64,000 bases of DNA from Catenulispora sp. EB89 (GTDB lineage Bacteria; Actinomycetota; Actinomycetes; Streptomycetales; Catenulisporaceae), in NCBI RefSeq assembly GCF_041261445.1, contig NZ_JBGCCU010000004.1, positions 124,001 to 188,000 of the forward strand. The letters run 5' to 3'. The position numbers and the translations under genes are program-made. Below the pieces are notes generated by a model that was given only the letters and a program-made list of their open reading frames with translations, made no database searches and was not told the origin of the DNA. Each line of letters opens with the position of its first letter. The stretch's first letter is position 1. Of this stretch, positions 35,448-43,459 are shown piece after piece.

Positions 35448-36188
35448 GTGAAACCCCTGAATCGCATCGCACTCCTGGCCGGCAGCGCTCTTATCGCCGC
35501 GGCGGCAACCGGTTGTTCGTCGAGCACGTCCGCGCCCGCCGCTTCCGGGCCGGCCTCGACGGATGTCTCCACCGCCGCTTCCGGCACATCCGGCACCGCG
35601 ACGAGCGGAACCTCCGACGGCGGCACGACCACGCCGACGAGCGACGCCTCCACCGGTGCGGCATCGAGCCCACGGTCGACCACCGCTGCCACCGGCGGCT
35701 CAACGACCTCCAGCGGCATCCCGGCACTCTGCGACAACGCCAAGCTGAACGCCACGCTCGCGCCGGCCGGCGCCGGGCAGAAGGCGTCCGTCTATGTGAT
35801 CGCCGTGAAGAACGTCGGCCCGGCGTGCGACATCGACTATCTGCCCTTCGTCTGGATCACCGCGGGCCAGAGCAGCAGCCCGGCGCAGACCCAGCCGCTG
35901 ATCGAGAACGGACTCGGCGGCGGCCCGAACATCATCGCCCCGGGTCAGACGTTCTACGCGGGGATCGACCTCGATCCGCAGTCGGCGTCGAACGCGGTCT
36001 CCGGCTACACCTACCTGGAAGTGACCGCGAACCCCACCAAGGACAGCAGCGGCAAGGACGTCCAGGACCTGCGGCTGCCGGCGCCCGCGAAGGTGGCCGG
36101 TGCCAAGCTCGGGACCTACAACCGCGACGAAGCGACGGCGATCAAGCAGATCGCCTACGCCAGCGTTCCCCAGCAGTCGCAGCACTGA
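35448..36188 (+). CDS. Putative lipoprotein, DUF4232-like, second of a tandem pair
   Basis: A 246-residue protein from GTG 35448, chosen because KPLNRIALLAGSALIAAAATGC then aligns with the paralogue's signal peptide (lipidation Cys at about 22). A Thr/Ser-rich linker follows. The globular part (LCDNAKLNATLAP, QKASVYVIAVKNVGPACDIDYLPFVWIT, YLEVTANPTKDSSGKDVQDLRLPAP) matches gene 1 in order and in Cys placement. The linker sequences have diverged completely while the domain is conserved, which speaks for functional selection on the domain. Confidence 0.75.
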   Translation: MKPLNRIALLAGSALIAAAATGCSSSTSAPAASGPASTDVSTAASGTSGTATSGTSDGGTTTPTSDASTGAASSPRSTTAATGGSTTSSGIPALCDNAKLNATLAPAGAGQKASVYVIAVKNVGPACDIDYLPFVWITAGQSSSPAQTQPLIENGLGGGPNIIAPGQTFYAGIDLDPQSASNAVSGYTYLEVTANPTKDSSGKDVQDLRLPAPAKVAGAKLGTYNRDEATAIKQIAYASVPQQSQH

Positions 36189-36192
36189 CACA

Positions 36193-36228
36193 ATCGAGGC
36201 GGGCAGTCGCGCGACTGCCCGCCTCGAT
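36193..36228. terminator. Bidirectional terminator between lipoprotein 2 and dinG
   Basis: A perfect 36-base palindrome (ATCGAGGCGGGCAGTCGC and its complement) between convergent genes. Confidence 0.85.
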
Positions 36229-36253
36229 CACGCTCGTCTCCGTCGTGCCCGGC

Positions 36254-38359
36254 TCAGTTCTGTTCGCCCGTCTTCGCCATCGCGTCGATGGCCCGCAGCG
36301 ACTTCAGCACGCGGTCGGTGTCGTCGGTCTGCCAGAACGACGGCATCGACGCGCGCAGGAAGCCGCCGTACGGCTTGGTCGCCAGCCGGGAGTCCAGGAC
36401 CGCGACCACGCCCTTGTCGTCGATGGCCCGGATCAGGCGGCCGGCACCCTGGGCCAGCAGCAGCGCGGCGTGCGAGGCGGAGACCGCCATGAAGCCGTTG
36501 CCGCCGCTGCGGCCCACGGCCTCGGTGCGGGCCGCGGACACCGGGTCGTCGGGGCGCGGGAACGGGATGCGGTCGATCACCACCAGCTGGAGCGAGGGGC
36601 CCGGGACGTTCACGCCCTGCCACAGGGACAGGGTGCCGAACAGGCAGGTCTCGGGGTCGTCGGCGAACTTGCGGAGGAGTTCGGCCAGCGAGTCCTCGCC
36701 CTGGCACAGGATCGGCAGGTCGATCTTCTCCCGCAGCTTCTCCGTCGCGGTCTGCGCCGCGCGCATCGAGCTGAACAGGCCCAGGGTCCGGCCGCCGGCG
36801 TTGTCCATCAGGTCGGCGAGCAGGTCCAGCTGGTCGTCGCGGATGCCGTCGCGGCCCGGCGGGTCCAGGTGCCGCGCGACGTAGAGGATGCCCTGCTTCG
36901 GGTAGTCGAAGGGCGAGCCGACGTCCAGGGCGCGCCAGTGCTGCGGCAGGTTCTGGACCGTGTCCAGGAACTCCTCGCCGTCGCTGTCGCCGTCGCGCAG
37001 CAGCTTCACCGCGGCGTCGTAGATCTCCTCCGGCAGCTCCGGCTTGAAGTCCAGCTCGACGCGCTCGTTGCTGTAGAGGCCGACGCTGCCGGCCACGCCG
37101 GTGAAGTCGCCGCCGAGCTTGAGGGTCGCCGAGGTGAGGACCACCGGGGTGCGCGCGAACATCTTGAAGCGGAGCAGGTGCTCGATGCCGAGCGGGGCGA
37201 TCTTGAGCGTGGAGTTCTTGACGCCCTTGAACTCGCTGCGCTCCAGCCAGACCACGTCGGCCTCGGCGCCCTCCAACACGCGCTCGGCGACCTGGTGCAC
37301 GTTCTCGCACGCGGCGCGGGCCTGCTTGCGGGCGCCGTCCATGTCCAGGTCGCCGCCCTTGTTCTTGGACAGCTCGGTGAGCGCCGCGCGGCTGGCGTCG
37401 CGCAGCGCGGTCAGCGCCATGCCGATCTCCTCGGGCAGTCCGCGCTGGAACCGGCCCTCGGGGGTGTTCTCCAGGGCCTCGGTGAAGTCCAGGGTCGCCA
37501 CCGCCAGGTTCGCCGCCGTGGCCTCCTTCACCAGCCGGTCGGCGCGGTGGTGCGCGCGCTCGACGGCGGTCTTGGTGAGCTCGCCGGTCGCCGCGGAGGT
37601 GACGCGGTTCACCAGCTCGTGCGCCTCGTCGACGATCACCGCGTCGTGCTCGGGCAGCACCTGCACGTCGGAGTCCATGGCCGCGATGGCCAGCAGCGCG
37701 TGGTTCGTGACGACCACGTCGGCGGACCGCGCCAGCTCCTTGGCCTGCTCGGCGAAGCAGTCCTCGAAGTACTGGCACTTCGATCCCAGGCACTCCCGCG
37801 CCGAGACCGACACCTGGGCCCAGGCCCGGTCGGACACGCCCGGCGACAGGTCGTCGCGGTCACCGGACTCGGTCTCCTCGACCCACTCCCGGACCCGCAG
37901 CACCTCGGCCCCGAGCTTGCCCACCGCCAGCGGGTCGAAGAGCACGTCCTGGTTGTCGTCCTCGGCCGCGCCGCCCTCGACCTTGTTCAGGCACACGTAG
38001 TTGTTGCGCCCCTTGAGCAGCGCGAACGCCGGCTCCCGCTTGATCAGCGGCTTTATCGCCGTGGCCAGCCGCGGCAGGTCGTGCGCGACCAGCTGGCGCT
38101 GCAGCGCGAGCGTCGCGGTGGCCACGATCACGCGCTTGTGGTGCGCCAGCGCCGGGACCAGGTACGCCAGCGACTTGCCGGTGCCGGTGCCGGCCTGCAC
38201 GAGCAGGTGCACCCGGTCGTCGAGGCTGGCGGCGACGGCCTGCGCCATCGCGATCTGACCGGGGCGTGTCTGGCCGCCCAACGCCTCGACTGCCGCGTCG
38301 AGCAGGGGGGTCAGGTCGTCTTCGGGAGTATCGGGGGTGGCCCCGCCAGAGTTCGGCAT
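36254..38359 (-). CDS. dinG: DinG-type ATP-dependent DNA helicase
   Basis: A 701-residue XPD/DinG superfamily 2 helicase. Walker A AGTGTGKS (56-63), four iron-sulfur cysteines (C123, C190, C195, C201), DEAH (244-247), and the C-terminal motif QGAGRLIRAIDDKG. It unwinds 5'-to-3', including R-loops, and repairs stalled forks. A degenerate LexA half-box (CGAAC-TCCC-GTTAC) at 38400-38413 is upstream, but SOS control is not certain. The ATG start at 38359 is free of strong alternatives. Confidence 0.93.
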   Translation of the reverse strand: MPNSGGATPDTPEDDLTPLLDAAVEALGGQTRPGQIAMAQAVAASLDDRVHLLVQAGTGTGKSLAYLVPALAHHKRVIVATATLALQRQLVAHDLPRLATAIKPLIKREPAFALLKGRNNYVCLNKVEGGAAEDDNQDVLFDPLAVGKLGAEVLRVREWVEETESGDRDDLSPGVSDRAWAQVSVSARECLGSKCQYFEDCFAEQAKELARSADVVVTNHALLAIAAMDSDVQVLPEHDAVIVDEAHELVNRVTSAATGELTKTAVERAHHRADRLVKEATAANLAVATLDFTEALENTPEGRFQRGLPEEIGMALTALRDASRAALTELSKNKGGDLDMDGARKQARAACENVHQVAERVLEGAEADVVWLERSEFKGVKNSTLKIAPLGIEHLLRFKMFARTPVVLTSATLKLGGDFTGVAGSVGLYSNERVELDFKPELPEEIYDAAVKLLRDGDSDGEEFLDTVQNLPQHWRALDVGSPFDYPKQGILYVARHLDPPGRDGIRDDQLDLLADLMDNAGGRTLGLFSSMRAAQTATEKLREKIDLPILCQGEDSLAELLRKFADDPETCLFGTLSLWQGVNVPGPSLQLVVIDRIPFPRPDDPVSAARTEAVGRSGGNGFMAVSASHAALLLAQGAGRLIRAIDDKGVVAVLDSRLATKPYGGFLRASMPSFWQTDDTDRVLKSLRAIDAMAKTGEQN

Positions 38360-38442
38360 GGTCGCACCAGAGTACTTGGCGGCGCCGACAGGACGGGACC
38401 GAACTCCCGTTACGCCAGAGGTTCCGCGAGGGTCGGCGACAG

Positions 38443-39552
38443 TCAGCGGCCGGGACGGGGAAGCACCGCCGCGGCCCGGGAACTGTGCTGGTAGAGGACC
38501 CGGTTCCGATCACGGACCCGGGTCACCAGGCCGGAGCGGTGCAGGATGCCCAGGTGGTAGGACACGGTGCTGGCGGCCAGGAAGTGCCGCTCGCCGAGCT
38601 CCACGGTCGTGCGCGGAATGTCCAGATCCGCCAACAGCCGGGCCCGGGTCGCGCCGAGCAGATCCGGGGCGGCGGAGTCCGGCTGATCGCCACCGCCACC
38701 TCGACCACCGTCACCTCGACCACTGCCGCCACTGCCACCACTGCCGCCGACATCCCAGCCCGGCTCGCGCGGCACGCCGTGGGCCCATCGGCTCTGCGGA
38801 CCCGGAGCCGCGGGGTAGGCGAGCATCGGCGCCCGCCGATCGGGCGCCGGGATCGAGTCCGCGATGATCCTCAGCACACTGCCGAACACCGTGGGCACCA
38901 GCGTGAGCCCGCCGCCGGCCGGGATCCGGCCCTTGAACCGGCTCGCCACCCGCAGGTGGTCGTCGGCGGGCATGGCCAGGCTCGGGTGCAGCCCGGGCCA
39001 GACCGCGGCCAGACCGTGGCGCGCCATCACCTGCGCCCGCCCCAGGATGTCCGCCTCCAGCCGGGCCCGGACCGCCGGCCACGCGGGCGCCACGGCGATC
39101 CGCCAGAGCTGCTCGAGCTCGGCGGCCAGCCGTTCGGCCGTCGCGCGCTCGCCGCGCTGCGCCAGATCCAGGAGCGCGACCGGGGCACGTCCGCCGGTGA
39201 CCCCCGCGACGTTCTCGCAGGGCACCCCCTCCACCGTCACCCGCAGCTCGAAGGCCAGCCGCTCGGCCCCGGTCGTGGCGATCGCGTGCAGCTCGTCGCC
39301 GAGTTCTGCCTCGGGGCCGAGGGGCTGCGGGGTGAGGAAGTCGGGGACGTAGTCGCCGGCGGTGCCGAACAACGCGCCGAGCGCCACCAGCCGGTGCTCC
39401 CGGACGGCCGCCCGCAGCCGGGCCTGCCAGCCGCCGCCGACCGGCCGAGCGCCCGGGGACAACAGCGACAGCGCGTGGACCGCCGTGGCGGCCGGCGAGA
39501 TCGCGAACCGGGTGTTCGCCAGCGCCGGCGCGTCGAGGTCGAATCGCAGCAC
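38443..39552 (-). CDS. ArsR-type winged-helix regulator with an N-terminal sensor domain
   Basis: A 369-residue protein from GTG 39552 (GGGGG upstream; the frame is open further). Residues 1-240 (VLRFDLDAPALANTRFAISPAATAVHALSLL) resemble the DUF5937 extension often fused to ArsR helix-turn-helix proteins. After a Gly/Asp-rich low-complexity hinge, the C-terminal 70 residues are a winged helix (LLGATRARLLADLDIPRTTVELGERHFLAASTVSYHLGILHRSGLVTRVRDRNRVLY). There is no obvious metal-binding Cys pair. It lies downstream of the siderophore operon's hairpin on the same strand and may or may not regulate it. Confidence 0.8.
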   Translation of the reverse strand: MLRFDLDAPALANTRFAISPAATAVHALSLLSPGARPVGGGWQARLRAAVREHRLVALGALFGTAGDYVPDFLTPQPLGPEAELGDELHAIATTGAERLAFELRVTVEGVPCENVAGVTGGRAPVALLDLAQRGERATAERLAAELEQLWRIAVAPAWPAVRARLEADILGRAQVMARHGLAAVWPGLHPSLAMPADDHLRVASRFKGRIPAGGGLTLVPTVFGSVLRIIADSIPAPDRRAPMLAYPAAPGPQSRWAHGVPREPGWDVGGSGGSGGSGRGDGGRGGGGDQPDSAAPDLLGATRARLLADLDIPRTTVELGERHFLAASTVSYHLGILHRSGLVTRVRDRNRVLYQHSSRAAAVLPRPGR

Positions 39553-39643
39553 CCTGTTCCCCCAGATTCGGTGTGACTTTCGAACCTGATCGAAACATGG
39601 AGTCAGGGCTCTGCGCATCCCTTTGTATTGAGGAGGGACAGCA

Positions 39644-39680
39644 CAGCCGCCGCGTGCGCACGGGGGGCACGCGACGGCTG
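39644..39680. terminator. Terminator of the siderophore operon
   Basis: CAGCCGCCGCGTGC (39644-39657) pairs with GCACGCGACGGCTG (39667-39680) with one mismatch. It falls 44 bases after the last siderophore gene stop and separates it from the ArsR gene. Confidence 0.85.
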
Positions 39681-39724
39681 TGGTCAGCGTCCTGTCGCCG
39701 GCTCGCCGGTCGCCGGCTCGGCGG

Positions 39725-41524
39725 TCACAGGCTCAGCGGGTTGCTCACCGTCCCGTAGGCCTCCACGTGCGGCCGCTCCGCGCGGTCCCGGTAGCCGTCC
39801 AGCAGCAGCCGGTTCCGGTTCAGGCACAGCCGGTCGATGCGCTGGGTGAACAGGTCGAAGGCCTCGAACCGGTCGGCGAGTTCGGGGAACGTGGCCTGGT
39901 AGTCCAGGATCCGGTCGGCGACCAGGCCCCAGAACAGCCTGCGGTCGACGTTCAGGTGCTGCTCGGCGATCCGCGCCAGGTAGCGGAAGTGGCCGACGAA
40001 CAGGCCGGCGTGGATGAACTGGCACAGGTAGTCCGGCATCTCCCGCAGCAGCACCGCCGCCACGTCCTCGGGGATGTCCGCCAGCTCCGGCAGGTCCTTC
40101 GCCGAGATGTTCACGTCGTCGACGAAGTCCTTCACCGCCAGCCGGGTCGGCCACTCGCGCTCGTCGTTGACCAGCACCGCGTTCTCCCCGTGCGGGGAGA
40201 AGACGACGCCGTACTTGTAGAGGAAGTGCAGCAGCGGCGGCAGGATCGCGGCGAACATCTTGTCCAGCCAGTCCGCGCCGTCCAGGCCGGAGCGCTTGAC
40301 CAGCTCCACCACCATCGGCCGGCCCGCGGAGTCCACGTGCAGCAGCGAGGCCATGGTGCGGGCCCGCTCCCCCGGCTCCAGGCGCGGCGGCAGCGGCTGG
40401 CGCCAGATCGCGCCGAGGAGTTCGCGGTACTGGTACGGCGCGTCCGGCATGCGGTCCAGGACCGGGTGCCGGACCGCCACCGAGGCCACCTCGCCGAGCA
40501 GGATCACCCGGCACTCGTCGTTCAGGTACGGGTCCGCGTCCGCGATGTCCAGCAGCCAGGAGGTCACCGCCGGGGCGGCCACCGAGCGCTCGGTCGGCAG
40601 CCCGCGCCAGACCATCGTGTTCAGGATCGACAGCGGCAGCTTCACGTGGTGCCGCTCGGGGTGCGAGACGTTGGAGAACGTCCGGATCGACTGCTGCGGC
40701 AGGTACTCGTCGTCGGCGTAGCCGAGCGGGACGATCAGGCCCGCGGCCACCTCGGCGCCGAACAGCGGCTGGATCATCTCGTCCCACTGCCACGGGTGCA
40801 CCGGGAGCCACCAGTAGCGGGCCGGGTTGAAGCCGTTGCGGACCAGCTCCGAGCCGAAACGGATGCGGGTGTTGGAGTCCAGCTCGGTGGTGTACAGACG
40901 CTGCGACGTCAGGTTCCGGACCGCGTTGAACTCCGCGAGGTCCTGGTCCACCGCGATCCAGGGCAGGCGCATGTGGTGCCGGGCCTCGGGGGCGTAGCGG
41001 AGCGCGTCGGAGGCGGAGAAGCCGAAGCGCCCCTTGTTGAACACGATCCAGGGGTGGCCCTCCATGTGCCCTTCGAGCTCGGCGTAGGGCAGGTCGGCGA
41101 GCTCGGACACGGTCAGCGCCGAGCGGGCCAGGCACACGTCCGCCGCCAGCGTCGCCGCCAGCTCGCGAACCAGGTGCCCGGCGGTGTCGCCGGGCAACTC
41201 CAGGCGGCCCTGGGCATCGCGGACGAACAGCATCGGGTCGTGCGGGGTGCTGTCCGCGCCGCGCTCGGAGCGGCGCAGGGACTCCGGGTCGACGAACCAG
41301 GACCCGTAGTCGCCGCGGTCGGCGCGGAAGCGATAGCAGACGCCCTGGTCCAGATCGAGCCGGTAGAGGTCGGCGCCCTGCGCCTCGGGATCGGGCTCGG
41401 GGGCCAGCAGTCCCTCGTAGCAGAACTCGCCGACGCACTTCGCCAGCAGCGCGCGGGCCGCCTTGCGCCAGGCTTCCGACGCCGCGCCGGTCTCGGCACG
41501 GAGATTGCGGGCCGAAGGGGACAT
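39725..41524 (-). CDS. IucA/IucC-family siderophore synthetase (second, RhbF-like)
   Basis: A 599-residue NRPS-independent siderophore (NIS) synthetase, which adenylates a carboxylate and condenses it with an amine. Motifs are VHPWQWDEMI, RTFSNVSHPERHHVKLPLSILNT and FSPHGENAVLVN, with a C-terminal FhuF-like region (LCQFIHAGLFVGHFRYL). It is last in the six-gene siderophore operon, two bases after the monooxygenase gene. By analogy with rhizobactin 1021 it would add the second hydroxamate arm to the citrate intermediate. The substrate order cannot be settled from sequence. Confidence 0.9.
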   Translation of the reverse strand: MSPSARNLRAETGAASEAWRKAARALLAKCVGEFCYEGLLAPEPDPEAQGADLYRLDLDQGVCYRFRADRGDYGSWFVDPESLRRSERGADSTPHDPMLFVRDAQGRLELPGDTAGHLVRELAATLAADVCLARSALTVSELADLPYAELEGHMEGHPWIVFNKGRFGFSASDALRYAPEARHHMRLPWIAVDQDLAEFNAVRNLTSQRLYTTELDSNTRIRFGSELVRNGFNPARYWWLPVHPWQWDEMIQPLFGAEVAAGLIVPLGYADDEYLPQQSIRTFSNVSHPERHHVKLPLSILNTMVWRGLPTERSVAAPAVTSWLLDIADADPYLNDECRVILLGEVASVAVRHPVLDRMPDAPYQYRELLGAIWRQPLPPRLEPGERARTMASLLHVDSAGRPMVVELVKRSGLDGADWLDKMFAAILPPLLHFLYKYGVVFSPHGENAVLVNDEREWPTRLAVKDFVDDVNISAKDLPELADIPEDVAAVLLREMPDYLCQFIHAGLFVGHFRYLARIAEQHLNVDRRLFWGLVADRILDYQATFPELADRFEAFDLFTQRIDRLCLNRNRLLLDGYRDRAERPHVEAYGTVSNPLSL

Positions 41525-41526
41525 AC

Positions 41527-42873
41527 TCAGGGCACCTCGATTCGGATTCCGGGATCACGCTCCGCGGCCGCCTCCGGGTCGAAGGCGGTGTGCGCGGCAC
41601 GCCGGGGCAGGTCGTAGACGGTCCGGCCGGTCACGGCGTTCAGGATGACGGCCGCCCGGTGCGCGCCCAGGCCCAGGTCGGGGGTGCCGACGCCGTGCGT
41701 GCGCTGCTCGGCGTTCTGCACGTAGACGCCCGGGGCGACCCGGTGGTCCAGGTCGGCGGGCCCGAGCAGCTGGGCCACGTCGGCGTCCAGGAAGGCCGGG
41801 ACCCGATCGCGGTGGCCGGTGGCCAGGACCACGGCGTCGGTGACGACGCGGAACTCGCGCTTGAGGCGGTCGTGCAGGCAGGTGAGCTCGACCGGACCCG
41901 CACCGTCGGGTCGCCACAGACCGCCGGTGACCGACACCCCGGGCAACAGCGTGGCGCCGGTGTCGCCGGCCAGGCCGAGGGTGCCGCCGTAGAGGCTGTC
42001 GAAGGAGCGCATGTGCAGCTCGGCGTGCAGGTCGGCGATGGTCTCGACGCTGATTGCCTTGTGCAGGCGGCCCTGGCTGCGCAGCAGGTCGGCGCGGACA
42101 TCGTCGCGCAGACCGTGGAAGAACCTCGTGTAGTCCGGCGTGAAGTGCTCGAGCCCCAGCTTCGAGTACTCCATCGGCTCGAACGCCGCACTCCGCGTCA
42201 GCCACCGCACGCGCTGCCCCGGCGCGCCGGAGCGCAGCAGGTCCAGCACGATCTCGGCGCCGGACTGGCCCGAGCCGATCACCGTGACGTCGTCGAGATC
42301 GCGCAGGCGCGGACGGTGCGTCGCGTAGTCGGCGCTGTGCAGGACCGCGTACGGCGCGGCGCCGGAGACCTCGAACGGCATCGTCGGCTCGGTGCCGATG
42401 CCCAGCACCACGTTCGCGGCCGAGACGACCGCCGGTCCGCTCGGCGCGGTGTACGCGATCTCGAAGCCCGACTCGGCGCGGCGCACCCGGGTCACCGACG
42501 TGCCGAACCGGCAGAAGGGAAGCTGCGCGGCGACCCACTGGCAGTAAGCCTCATACTCGCGACGTTCCAGGAACAGGTTCTCGGCGAAGTAGAAGCTGTA
42601 GAGCCGATCGGTCTCCCGCAGCCAGTTCAGCACCGAGAAGCGGCTGGTCGGGTCGGTCAGCGACACCAGGTCGGCGAGGAACGGGACCTGGAGGGTGGTG
42701 CCGTCGAGCATCATGCCGCGGTGCCACGCGAACTCCGGCTGCCGCTCCAGGAAGAGCGCTTCCAGGCTGTGGTTCTCGCGCAACGGCTCGGCGAGGGCCG
42801 CCAGCGACAGGTTGAAGGGACCGATTCCGACGCCGACCAGATCGAAGTGCGGCGTTCCCGACGTCGCGTGCAT
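41527..42873 (-). CDS. N-hydroxylating flavin monooxygenase of siderophore synthesis
   Basis: A 448-residue protein of the IucD/PvdA/RhbE family. The FAD site is DLVGVGIGPFNLSLAAL (about 10-26), the NADPH site VIGSGQSGAEIVLDLL, and the distal ATGHRDRVPAFL. It hydroxylates a side-chain or diamine nitrogen with O2, giving hydroxylamine for hydroxamate formation. From context the amine is 1,3-diaminopropane, or its acetylated form, rather than lysine or ornithine. Its ATG overlaps the acyltransferase stop (ATGA). Confidence 0.92.
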   Translation of the reverse strand: MHATSGTPHFDLVGVGIGPFNLSLAALAEPLRENHSLEALFLERQPEFAWHRGMMLDGTTLQVPFLADLVSLTDPTSRFSVLNWLRETDRLYSFYFAENLFLERREYEAYCQWVAAQLPFCRFGTSVTRVRRAESGFEIAYTAPSGPAVVSAANVVLGIGTEPTMPFEVSGAAPYAVLHSADYATHRPRLRDLDDVTVIGSGQSGAEIVLDLLRSGAPGQRVRWLTRSAAFEPMEYSKLGLEHFTPDYTRFFHGLRDDVRADLLRSQGRLHKAISVETIADLHAELHMRSFDSLYGGTLGLAGDTGATLLPGVSVTGGLWRPDGAGPVELTCLHDRLKREFRVVTDAVVLATGHRDRVPAFLDADVAQLLGPADLDHRVAPGVYVQNAEQRTHGVGTPDLGLGAHRAAVILNAVTGRTVYDLPRRAAHTAFDPEAAAERDPGIRIEVP

Positions 42874-43457
42874 CAGCCCGCCCTCCGCGTCTCGGGGATC
42901 AGGGTCCGGTCGTAGACCATGAGCATCGCCTGCTTGTCCGGCAGGTCCAGCACGCCGCGCGGCTCGAACCCGGCGTTGGTGAAGGCCCGGATGGAGCGCT
43001 GGTTGCGCAGGTCCGGCTCGGCGACGACGCGCGAGGAGGCGGTCCGGGACAGGGCCCAGTCGGCGACCGCGCGGATCAGGGTCGAGCCGATCCCGCGTCC
43101 TCGGTACGAGCCGGGGCCGATCAGCACGTGGACGCCCACGTCGCCGCGCCGGGCCGAATAGTGCTCGGCCAGCGGGTCCTGGTCGGCCCGGTAGACCTCC
43201 CAGTAGCTCATCGGCTCGCCGTCCAGGCGGCCGAGGTAGGGGTCGGAGTGCGCCGAGGAGAGCTGGGCGGCGATGTGCCGGTCCAGCACCTCGCGCGGGC
43301 CGGCCAGCTCCCAGAACGCGGCCACCTCCGGGTCGTTCATCCAGCCGTGCACCACGGCCAGGTCCTTCAGCGGCCGCAGCTGCTCCATCTCGAAGCGGCC
43401 GAACGGCGTGGGCAGCAGCCAGCCGTTGCGGGACGGCGGCGTCTTCATGATCGTCAT
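42873..43457 (-). CDS. GNAT acyltransferase of siderophore synthesis (AlcB/RhbD-like)
   Basis: A 194-residue protein. The acyl-CoA motif is YRGRGIGSTLIRAV and the C-terminus is RSIRAFTNAGFEPRGVLDLPDKQAMLMVYDR, as in IucB-like acetyltransferases. The segment VVHGWMNDPEVAAFWELAG is a family hallmark. It acylates the hydroxylamine to form the hydroxamate. Start is ATG 43457, three bases from the stop of the IucA-type gene. The acyl group (acetyl most often) is inferred. Confidence 0.9.
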   Translation of the reverse strand: MTIMKTPPSRNGWLLPTPFGRFEMEQLRPLKDLAVVHGWMNDPEVAAFWELAGPREVLDRHIAAQLSSAHSDPYLGRLDGEPMSYWEVYRADQDPLAEHYSARRGDVGVHVLIGPGSYRGRGIGSTLIRAVADWALSRTASSRVVAEPDLRNQRSIRAFTNAGFEPRGVLDLPDKQAMLMVYDRTLIPETRRAG

Positions 43458-43459
43458 GG

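Noticed and set aside
38400-38413. LexA box upstream of dinG
   Set aside because: CGAAC-TCCC-GTTAC lacks two bases of the second arm; mentioned with dinG but too weak to call as a site.
34484-38494. 1336-codon plus-strand frame across both lipoproteins and opposite dinG
   Set aside because: The two lipoproteins and dinG have clear domains in other frames; this frame has no recognisable motif.
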